Of a stretch of 64,000 bases of DNA, positions 28,201 through 40,200 are shown piece by piece. The translations under genes and the position numbers were made by a program. The first letter of the stretch is position 1. Every line of letters begins with the position of its first letter. Source of the DNA: Calliopsis andreniformis (taxonomy: Eukaryota; Arthropoda; Insecta; Hymenoptera; Andrenidae); contig NC_135067.1 of NCBI RefSeq assembly GCF_051401765.1, forward strand, positions 21,075,501 to 21,139,500, written 5' to 3'. The notes under the pieces are model-generated. The model was not told the origin of the DNA. It saw nothing but the letters and a program-made list of their open reading frames with translations, and made no database searches.

Positions 28201-31200
28201 ACTCATTCGTCAAGAGTGAGTGGCGATAAATTGCAGCGTACACATTTCTTGGCAAATGTAGAGTCTGAAATATAGCAGGGTGGAAGCATGCAAAGTAGCG
28301 GAGGCTTTGAATCGAATCCTTCCGTGCAGAAAGGGACGCAGCATTCTCCGCCCTTAAGGAGGAAGAAATGAAATTCTCAGATCGCCTACTTCCTTTGACT
28401 ACAAAACTTCAATGAAATATTATCAGCTAGCGAAGTACTATCAAAGACAAAGGTGCATGATTGAAATAGGAAAGAATAACAGAAGAGTAGAGAAATAAAT
28501 CAGAAGAAAAAAGCTACTTAAAATCAGAATCGCTAATATTTCTCGAACTGCGCACCTTTCCACTGCACTCTTCTAGAAACATCACCCTGCGGAGCAGGGC
28601 CATAAATTTTCCAACCCCGTTCGAAAAGCACCCCGTATCTCTGAAGCAACAATTGTTCCAGCTGCCTCATAGATCACCGAGTTCCAGGACGATCGAGAAT
28701 ACCAATATCGTCCGAGGCGGTGTTACTCGGAATCCAAGTACGAGTAATCGATTCCTCCGTGCGGAAAGCCGTCCGAAAGAAAACGGTTCGTTGCTCGGAG
28801 CCCCGAGTTACGTCGGCTGACCGAAGCGCACAAAGCCCGTCACTCCTACGGAACAATGGAAGCCGGACCGACGTTCAGGAATTCTCACGTGTTTAATCTG
28901 CATCGGTTGGCCCCGCGTTCATTTCCACACCAGGCACTTATTTGTGTTGCGCAAGGCGTTCGTCGCGCTCGATGAGCCGTTCGAGGTGCTGGCTACACGT
29001 TCGTCGGATATTCCATTAGATTAAGAGGGCCACGGAGTAAGAGGGCGATGAGAACAGAATACGAGTTTGGAGCGTGCAACACTGACTGAGCAGTGGTCTT
29101 AGCGTGTCGTCCCTCGTGTTTCCGGCTCGTTTCTGAGAGGCCTTCCGAAATCGAATTTCCCGCGCCAGGGTTTTTCATCAAGGATCCCTTGTCGACGACG
29201 GTTTTAATTAAATCATTTCCTAATTGGTTTTCTGTGACTGAAAGCTCTCTGTTTATCGAGCACTGGCTACTCGCGGGCAAACAGAACAAATTGCGCTGGC
29301 TTTTGACACGCTACATTTTCCGCTGCGGTCTGTTAATTTGCTAACTTTCGAAATAATCTTCCCTCTTGGTTTTCTAATTCGACTTCGGGGAATCCTTGAC
29401 GTTCAGGGAATGAATCTGCAACGTTAGTCTCTAGACAGTTTGTTTTTGGGGGTACTTCGTTGAAAACTTGTAGAACGCAATAAACAAGAATCTTCGAGGG
29501 GAAGATGTTAGATGGAGAACTTGAGAGATTTTTAAAGGTAAATTATTGCGAGGGTTCTTCATTTATGGAATTTTTCTCGTGAACTTCGAAGTTCTGGTGC
29601 AGAAGTAATGAAACTTCGTTTCGAGAGGAAGAGAAAAAGGTCTGAAACATCGATCAGCGTCGCGTTTATGCTTATCGTTTAGCCGTCTCTCGGAAAAGAG
29701 GAAATTTCGCCCGTTTCCTGTTTCATTTCGCAGTTGGACCGCGAAAACAGATTGCCATTACGAATCGTTCGCGAGTTACATCACCGTGAAGGTGATTTCT
29801 CTCAACCTCGCCCGTCGGCGTTCCATTAACTCGGCGAAAGTATGGGAACAGAGCAAGAAATATTTTCCAGCTCAACTGTACCGCATTTCTCAAACTAACT
29901 TTCGAAAATTATCGGAAAGTTGGATAGCAAACTTACGTTACTGCCGTTATCATCGGTGCTCTGCCGCGGTCCATGGCAGGATGGGTCGAATTGTTTAGAT
30001 ATTTGTCAGGCTTCTCCTTTGAACTGAAAGATAATCGAATGTCGCGAACGAGAGGGGCAAACTCGTCGAGATGAACTTCAATTATCCATTAAACTCTTGA
30101 CATTCCTTGTCTGCTATTATTATCTTCATCCTTATTTCTTGCGAATTCCTCCCACATTCTTTGATTTCTTTGACGAATGCCTTAGCTGTGGGAGAATCGA
30201 AGTAGTATACAGTCGAAGTAGTATAAGCGTGTATATGGTCAGACAAGACATCTCTGCAAGCGCTCGAAGAAAAGGGAGAGCAAAATGTAACAGAAAAGCA
30301 GAAACAGGATCGTAAACTAAAGTTCAGTCATCCATTAGTGAAATACCTTCTTTAATTTCATCTTCGCTTGGCAACAACTTAGCAGGATGCCTCAGCGGAA
30401 GCGCAAGGGGTCAAGTATTCGTCGCGAATTCTCGGTTTTTCCAGTGACGAGGGGCAACTTAATGTCCTCGTTCCAAATGCAAGCTCCACAGCACACTTAC
30501 TATTGCGAGACGATCGATCTTGCTCGCCACTTGGCTCGTTTCGCCTTCGATGCTGGAAATTCGGACTGGGTTGTCTACCTGTTTCACTGTATCCTCTGTC
30601 GCTTTAATTTATACAGGACAGTTACGTAAGAATAATTCTATATCCAACTGTTGTACATAATATAACAGACCTAGGCAAATCTGGAAGAGAAAATATCGTT
30701 GCAAATAATATTGCATATTTTTATTTAAATAAACATTGGACTCAATAAAAGAGGTTAAAAAGGATAGATCCTATATTCTTGCTTCCTGGCGTTGGAAGTA
30801 ATAATTTATAGTTTACCAATGGAATAGAATTCTTCAAGAGGATCATAAGCAATATCACACAATGGAAGTGCAATCAAAAATCTTTCATGTTACACAGTGA
30901 TAACTTGAACAACGTAGAGGAGGAATCGCAACGATGACAGTCAAACTTTATCGACCATAAAAATCGTCAGAAGCTCGAGGAATAACCATCTGCATATTTG
31001 ATTTTGTAGCAGTAGTGCTCGTTGCGTTGACTTAAGAAGATGCTCCGAACGGTGCACAAATTTTATTATTACCGCAACCATTCCTGTGGCGCAGATTTCA
31101 GCTGGCAGTTTTACGATAGGAACCTTCCTTCCGACAAAGAACCAAGTTATACTTTGTTTGCAAATAAAACCACGGTACATGGTCCTCCACTTGAAGAGGA

Positions 31201-34200
31201 TTGATGGGCGTAGCCTTATATTGGCTTCCTTCCTCTCACAGTCACTATATATTCAGCATGCTCGAAACGATCGACTGTTCCACCGCCTTCGTGCTTCATT
31301 TTCCCCTGTTTAAACGTTTCGGTGGGTATAAACAGGTTGGGGAGCTGCGAACGAAGCAATAGGGAGCTCATCCTAGCGGAAGGAAGTTCGACATCCTGCG
31401 CGAAGTGAATGAATTGGTGTATGAATTTCTTCAGGAAAGAATATCGAAGAAGAAATCGTGAAAGTGTAGAAGAACGTAAAGATTCTTGTACAGAATTAAC
31501 ATTTGATCTTTTTTCAAGCATAAATTCGCGCCCTTAGGTATGAAGGTGTTTATAGCGGGAAGGTTTAAAGAGGATTTCTGAGATTCCTTATAGGAGGTAG
31601 TAAAAGACGCTATGTCTTCCCTGAAGTGTGGCTTATCGATGTTATTTCAGGAGCGATAGATCCGCTGCATTTCCACAGCTGGTGTTATTTATAACCGTCC
31701 AACAGGGCTCACGACTCTCAACGCAATCGATCGTTCTTGTCTCGTGGCCAGGATATCGAATTGTTCTCGGGACTTATCTGTTACGCTCGCTCTTAGTCCT
31801 ATACTCTGTAATTCCGTCGATGGGAAGTAAAATGTTCCGCGACGCGTAGGCGCCTCTGAAATATCCTGTATTCATCGATTGAGCCTTCCATAAAGAAATG
31901 GAGAAACGAAGCACTGAACTGAAAAATATCATTAAAAATCTTCCGCGCCATTTCAAGCAATTATTCAACGGATTTAAAATTCATTCAATTTGTAAAGCAT
32001 TTATTCCTCGCGTGTTCTGCTTTTTCTCAAAGCAATAAATCTAATGAAAAATAAAGCTGTGCATCGTTCGCTGCAATTATACCAAAAAGGTGTACGCTCG
32101 TTCGCCGATTTCTGTTTACGACGGGATAGCCTCTTGCAAGGAAAAATATATCGCTGAACTTTGCCGGTTTATCTCTTGCACCTGGAGAACGTTTCCACGT
32201 TTATCTCGTTGTCTTGCGAACGAACGGACCAGGGATGACCGCGTGGAGAAATGGAACAACCCGTAGAGAACACCGGATGTCAGGAATTTATTCTCCACCT
32301 TATTCCCGCTGGTCGCACGAACGCCCTTGTACTCGATTTCATCCTCGAGGATTCTCGGGGAGCATCGGGAGAGCGTTTCGAATTTTCAGAACTTCATTCG
32401 ATACAGGAAGCGAACAGCTTCGAAATGAAAGAACAAAATAAGGAACGGAAGGGCGAGAGATGAAGATGATACGGCAACGAGATTACGTGTATGATGTCGC
32501 GTCGCCACGCTTCCTGGAGCCTCTACCTTTCGTCCTTTCTACTTTCCGCGTAGAACAGCACTGGCGAAATTGATTCTACGTGAGGAACCTCGTTTCTGGA
32601 AATGGTTGTATCGGACGAGATAAGAAGGAGGAGCGTTGAAAACGAAGTAGATCACATAATCTGTGAAGTTAAATTTGGAAAATTCGATAATATTTCCTGT
32701 ACAGACAGGAAATGCAAAATTCTAATAATATCGTATATCATCAGGGAAGTCTGTAGAATACATTGAAATAGGAATCCCATCAGTAGAAGCGACTTCTATA
32801 CAAGCAGTAGAAGAGGATAATATACAGTCAGACGCTAGGCAAGTAGAATATATCGGCACGCGGTGAGCCTTTCAACAAGTAGAATATACCTGCATATACG
32901 TACCCAGACTTCATTTCAACGAAAGGCTTACAAATACGACTATTCACTAAACATATCAAGACCTCAGAGTATTATCTCTCAAACTTCGTTATCATAATAA
33001 TGTCCAGAAACAAATACTTTGAGTGACAATGACTAAAGCTACCCGTGTACAATTGTAGCTACCCAGAGATTTTTGCAAGAACAGTAGTAACTCGTTTCAC
33101 GGTTCAGTCCTCACGAAACTTGAAGGGATCAAGATCTTCACGAATCTAAGCAAGACTTTGCTCCCTCCCTACCCAAGGAAATTCATATTCTCTGAAGTCA
33201 ATGTACCAGCTACGGGGAGCGCTTTTCTATCCTCCTGATCCGCCAGGAAAGTTTTCCATGAAATGTAGCGACAAAGGTACATAACGGAGTAGCAGCGCTC
33301 GCGAGAACTTCCGCCGAAAAGCCGTAAGAAACTCCCCGTCCAGGCGCGTTACCAACATCCCCTGTTGCAAGAGAAGCACTCGAGTTCTCGGCGATCGTAG
33401 AATCGCTGAATTTAATTATCCAAACTACAACCAGCCCGCTTCTCGCCTCCGGCTGCTGGTACGCCCGACCCGCCGTGGTTAAACTACGATTAGACTCAGT
33501 ACAAATCGTTGAGCATAGCTGGCCAAGTCGCAATTAAATCACGGGACAGCGGAGGCCGCGAAACAATGACGAAATAAGTCCAGCCGGCTGACAGGAAGGA
33601 TTTGCATGGCGCGAAAGTTTGCCCGCTGGACGAAGCTGGCTTCGCGAAAGTTGCATTTCCGCCGCGGAGAAGTTGAGAACGTTGCGAGCCTGTTTTCTTT
33701 TTAGAATGGAGAATGAGACGGCGACGCGAACCTGGACGACGAAATGGCTTTTCGTCTCGAATGTACTTCTCAGTCTCTGGATTCTCCCTGCCTCTTTCTC
33801 CCCTTACCTTGTGGAGAACCAAATCGACAATGAGTGGAGTGCTCCGTAAAATAAGGTCAAATCGGAGGAACAAAATTTGGCAATTTTGGAAGAGCTCTAA
33901 TCTTGAATGACGGAGACTGAAAATAGTTGAGATCTAGTGTCTTCTATTGGGAATTTTGTAGTAGACACTGACAGAGATTTGGGGTACACCTACACCGAAT
34001 TCTTCGCGAACCGAATAGCTTGAAGTTCTGTCATGGTAAGAAAGACGTTTGGAACGTTTCCGGTAGACGTAACACGAGGGATCTCATTTTTATTCTCACC
34101 ACGAAAGACTCGGACCGTGAAACTTTCTTCCACTGGCGCTTTTAATAAACGTAATAGAGTGTAAAGCTTAGAGATAAGGCATGCTTCTAGTCGCGACGGT

Positions 34201-37200
34201 GGCTTTTCGACCCGCGACATCGTCCATGCTCCATTCCACCTCCCTGATCTGCCGTCTTGAAAATTCTCGTCTAAAGAGCACAGTCACGGCCGATCTCGAC
34301 GAAAGCGGTGATCCTTGACGTCGTCGCGCGAGATAGGAACTCTAGGCGGATGCATACCCTGTAACTAACCGCAGAATCTAACATCTCGAGTAAACATTTT
34401 TTAACGAAAACCTTAATTAACAGTCTGGAGAAATTGTCACGATCTCCTCGAATTTACATTTAAATATTCTCCAGTCTGATCGAGTATAGAGGAGCACAGA
34501 AAGCGCAAAATTTTCCACTGCGTCGCGTTATGAAACTTAGAGGGCCGAGGGAAAAAGTCGTCCGCAGGAAAAGCATCTCTCATTGTCGCAGGGGAGCAGG
34601 AGGCGCGAAAAATACATATTCAACAGGGCAACGAAGGCGGTTGATGCAAAGCTCGCGTAGCTTCGGCAAAAGTTAAATAAGCGATGCGCCGAAGTTAGTT
34701 AGGCGAAACAAGCGGGCGCAATGCAAATCCATTTTCGCGCTTATCGAAAGCTTCGTTAATTTCGAGGCGAACGTAACACCCCTGCCGCTCTCGCGAATTC
34801 GATTATTTTGATTCCCGTGTCTCCTCTTTCGTCTTCTGTTCCCCATTTTTTATTCGATCCTCTCGTTTTTTCTTTCGACGCATTAAAACGAGCACGAGCA
34901 CGAGGAGAGGCGCAGAGATTGGATGAGATTAAACGGTACTGGGGACTATTGGCTTCCGTTCGAGCCTTGCGCCGCCAGAAAATAATATCCGGTTCGTCCT
35001 GTTGCTCGTCTCTCTGTGTCTCGGTCGAAACCTCGCGTCATGATTCAATTGAATCGACTAGCTGATCAGGATTACGCTTAAACACTGTATATTGCAGGTG
35101 TCAGTGTTAGTTTAATGGACGATTTTGAAATTGCACTTTTGAAGACAGAGAAAGCAAAAAAGGCTTGAGCTACCTTATATTATCATGACTTTCAATTTGT
35201 GAGGAGGATTCATGAATGACTTAATTAACTCAGCAAATATTTTCTATAACTGGATATCAATTTATTTAAAATTGAAAGCTCTCTCCCGCCCATTTCGAAC
35301 CCAGGGGATCCAAGCAAAGTAATGAAAAACGTCACCAATTCCTGATCTCCTCTACATATATTTTTCTGACCAATATTTAGAGTGTACACAGAATAATCCC
35401 TACGTAAAAACTCAGGAGGAGAGTTTAATTTGGTTCAGCCAGATATCGAATTTTTCCATCGATATTACCCATCCCTCTACGGGAATACTTTCTGACGAGT
35501 GTCAATAGCGAGCGGTGCTAATAAAATCAACGGGCTGAACAAGTTTTCGTGGTCGAATTTTCAATTTGCAGAAGTCATTTATTTACGCCGAATCGATTTA
35601 ATTGCATTTGCACAGAGGATCGTCGATTGTTCCAGAATCATTCGAATTTTAACATGCAGCCACTGCAAAGTGTGTTCGATAACAAAAAAAAATCATGTCA
35701 TATGTTCTCAATATAGGAACGAGAACATTTATATATTACAACCGAAATTGAATTGCTCCCGCTGTTGGCTTCGTATCTGGTACTAGAAAATTTACCGAGC
35801 GTAATTTTATCCATTGTCTTCTTCGCGAACTAATCGAGCGAAACATGAAAATGAAAAGCGACGACGACGTCGTATCGTATTTTGTGAAAACAGTTTCTCG
35901 TAACAATGGCAGTTGAGTAAAGAGAAGTGGATGCACGCTGAAGGGTCATTTGCAATGGGTTACAAGTTCCTGCGAGAGGAACCTTCCTCCATCTCACGAG
36001 AGCTACAGCTACAAGATAACGAGAAGCGGATTAAGTGTTAAACTAGTCATAACCGCGTATCGACGCTTAGACGCTCCTTAAAACGTGAAACTCCGCAAGT
36101 AACTTCCTCCTGCTGTCTCCTCCTGAACAATGAAATATTAATTAGGTACGCCGTTTGGAGTTTAATTCAATGTCATCTCGAGACGCTGCTTGTCGAGCCA
36201 GATCCTCTTTACAATTACAGATTTGTACAAAAGTGACAAGATACAATATATACGGAAGGAGTAAGAAAGTTTCGAGAAAGCTAAATGTTATTCCAAACGA
36301 TAATCGTTAAAGCTGTAGCAAAATATTATATAGTTACTTGGATGATAAACCATAGATGCATTTTTTATCCAGTTACTCGTACACTGAAGTTTCTTATGAA
36401 ATTGCTCCAAAGAAAGAAAGAATAAGAATTTATAGCGAAAGGAATGCTAATTCAGGTAATAAGTAAACAGAGATTCCTCCAAGAAGACTCTCCGCCTTGA
36501 TTCAATGGTCGCTCACGGAGGGTTGATCCACCCACTTCCTTATTCTATGCTAAGTTACGGTTGGCTCCTGTGGAAGCTATTATTAAGGATAACCAATTCC
36601 ACCAGGCCCCGTTCTATTGGAACTGGTGAGAATGAATCGAAAGCGGGAAGCCGATAAAGCAGCGAACCATGTCATATGGCGGTTGTGGGGGGATCAGCCC
36701 ATCGGATTATCGGTCCGTCTGCTGGAACGAACATTTTTCCATGAGTCGTATCCGAACTATCTTTGAATTTACTTACGGACCTAAAATAGCTTCGTCATGA
36801 AATATGAGATATTCTTGTCGTTCCATCTTTCGCAGAATATTATGAGAATATTTGGAAAAACGTATTTGTAAATAAAATAAAAAAAGTATTAATATTATAA
36901 TACCTCTATGCGCTTCTATTCGTAATTGAAAGAAGAAGGTTCTAAGTAATGAAAATAATGTAGTATAGAGACATTTGTAAAGGTAGTGGAACGGTACGTA
37001 GTCAGACATCACGTAGAATCGCAGAACGCACTTAGGATCAGACACGAGTGACGAGTCAAGTAGTATAAATCCATAAATTATCGGACACGCAATCCAAGAG
37101 TCAGCAAGTAGTATAGACTAATTATGGTCAGCCTCGAGAAGTCTATTCTTCCTTTGCCTTCCGAAATCTAAATTTTCCTTTAACTACCTTTACTTGAAGT

Positions 37201-40200
37201 GTCAAATAATCATATTTTCCTTCATATAGAGACAGTATAAATACGATTCGTCCATCTATGACAGCAGAAGTATACATATGCAATGCACGATCCAAATACC
37301 CAAAAGCAGCCGCTCGAAGGGGAAAAGCAAGTTCACGGAAGCATAGCGCATTAATCGTGGCGAAACAGAAACCGACGGTGAATTAATTTAATGTACCGCG
37401 TACGGTTCTACATTAGTTACACGCAGTTACGTACGATATCTGTTGGCAGGGCTCTGATTACGCGGTACACTGCTGCACCGTCGCATCTAATGTATCCGCG
37501 TGCTCCGTTATTGCCATCCGTGGGATTACTAGTGTAATTGCACTCGTTGCGACTCGCCTACGCCATCGTCCCGGTGATCTAACGTTTAATATGCACACGA
37601 CCGTTTAGACCGTGCACCTTCAGGTGAATAAAAATCACGTAACTTTACTTGACCGAGTGCAACGTGCGTCTGCGTGGTGGTTTTGATTCGTAGGCGTTCC
37701 ATTGTAACGAGGTTATCCCGAGCTAAATTTTTAAAAGTGTCCCACGTTTCAATGCAAATATTTTATAGAGCAGTGAATTGTAAGGAACGAAAAAGTCAAG
37801 TGGCTTGTTAGCGAATTACAGCAAGTGGTCTAAATTGTGCCCATTTGATACGGTGAATTCCCTGATGCGATTACGAATGGTATTATTGTAGTAATGTCCC
37901 CAGAGGACTTATTACAACGATCCCAAGAGTCTCTCGTAAAGCTCATAACGATATCATTTCTATATAATTTCTAGTGATATATTTAGTGGATAAAATGATT
38001 AAGGTATATGTGGAGCAGCAGGAAAATGAATTGTAATATAAAGGTACTGCGTAGCTAAAGTAATTTGTTTGTACTGGCATATTGCTCGGGTTTCGTTATT
38101 TCCTTATAAACACTGAATCGAGCAGTCCGCATTTTGCGTAGCTTAATAGAAAGAATTTTTTGAAGAGTTGCGGTGAAGAAAGCTTCTAGATATAAGAAAC
38201 AAAGCGAAGAAAGGACACGAAGATTCTTCGGAATGTCTTTCCCTCCAATTTCCTCTGTTGACTCTCCGACGACTAAAGAATTTATCTTCCCAATTGTTTT
38301 ACCCTCTTCTGACCGCCTTTGAGCGTTCTCCTGTAGAAACGATCGCAATGGCGGAATACATCGTCGTTTGTAATCTTGGCCTGGCACTGAAGATAAACTC
38401 ATCTATTTAAAGATTCTACATCTTAGAAAGAATACTCTTTGGCCCTAATCGCTTAAAGATTAAATCGCTTAAAGATACTTTTAAGAAGGAAATTTACTTT
38501 TGCTCTGACTGTCCAATATTGAACTTTTCGAGATACGTCGTATCAAAGGACGATTTTCCAGGAAAACTGCGTTGGAAGTACTTTAAACAGAATTGAATCT
38601 TTATTCGTTCACCTGGTCGCACAGTAACATAGAATTGTTACGTATTGCAAGTGAAGGGCGCATGTGTTACGATTACAATAAGTTCATTATAAATTTACCT
38701 TCGCCGATGAGGAAGTGAAAGACAGAAAACGAAGCAAAAGATGAGGAAGGGTGGAGCGATTTAATCCGCTTTTTGTTCGATTGGAATTAAATGAAGAGGG
38801 GCGGGCATTGTTCGAAGGTGGACGCAATCGACAGGCTCGAGTGGGAAATTTTTAATTTACTCCGCCGGATTTGCGGACGAGTAATTCCGGGGCATTTTAT
38901 AGCAGCTTGAGTGCTCACAATACACCACCCACCGAGCACCTTTTTTTTCGACTATACTCTCGGTTCCTTTCGTCCAACCTCTCCATCTCTCTGCCTCATT
39001 TTTTCCTACGCGGCAGGATTGTACAAAATGGAGCTGGAAGAATCCGATTTTCTGGTGTTCAAACTGCTCGGGCAGAAAATGACGCACAAAACTATCTGCT
39101 GCTGAATAGACGGCTATTTTAAAAACCACTCCCAATTTTGATTTGTTTGCGGACCTCTGCCCTCAAGGAAATTCATGTAAATTTAATCAGACTTTCTAGT
39201 AGATGCTGGAAACATACCCTGGAAATATTCTCTGCGCTCTTGAATTTCGGAAGAAAACTATATTTCACCAGGTGACTTTTTTCTACAAAATATGCATTTC
39301 TTAGAAAATTGTGAAATGAATAGAACAAACAAAATGACTTTTGACGAAGAAGGTAGCAAGTTTGCAGTTTATCAGCACTTTAGACAGTGATAAATATCCA
39401 AACTCGCGAGCCGTTAATGAAATACTTAACTCCTCTGCTCCCTTCTTAAATGATTCCGCCGTCCATGTAATTATCTCAAAAGGAAAGAAAAGGTGTGGAA
39501 AGATCAGACCGAACGCTTCAATAATTTATACGTTTATACTGAAGAAACTGAGAAGACCAAAAAAAAGGAGCAGCCTCCAATTACGGAGACGCGAGCGACT
39601 TTCTGACGGTTAATTATTCAGAAATTGGCGACGAGCCACACGTCGGTGCAGGGTTGCGTCGAGTAGTCACACGTCACGGGTCAAAGTGGCCCAAGTTCGA
39701 GCGTGGAATGGCCAAAGCGGAATTTTCCTCGGTAGCTTGCACGGATGAAATCGAAGGTACGCAAAGTTTCTCCATTAATTCACGCCCCTCGCTTGCAGCG
39801 GTTAATTAGAGTCGCGGGGAAAATGCTGGCGGAACACCTGTTACGTGTTTAGAATTATTTCTCCGGGCATACTAAAATTTCGCGAATGATCGGTTCGTCA
39901 ATCGAAAGAGCTTCCAATAATAGTTTCTCGCTGGGATCCCCGGTTAATCCAACTCGACGTAATTAATACAGCATAATTGGCACGGAGATGTAGATTGCCG
40001 CCGATTTCGATTCGACGCACATCGACCGTGTCGCGTACCCTGGCATTGTGCAATATCGTTACGACGGTAGCACGGTGTGTCACTGGTAGGGTTTCAGCCG
40101 TGGTGATTAAACACGGAGGGATGCAGATATGCGTAATCAGATTTTCAGGAAACCCACTGGAGCGTCGCGTCGTTTCGGATCAAATTTTGTGTATCGGTAA

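Noticed and set aside
32251..32463. 70-codon frame of protein-like composition (Glu/Leu-rich)
   Set aside because: Another frame is open over the same bases, the upstream AG is weak, and including it would break the b-c junction that restores a whole CUB domain.
35281..35325. Possible tRNA B-box-like word (GGGTTCGAAATG on the minus strand)
   Set aside because: It departs from GGTTCGANTCC and I could not build a cloverleaf around it.
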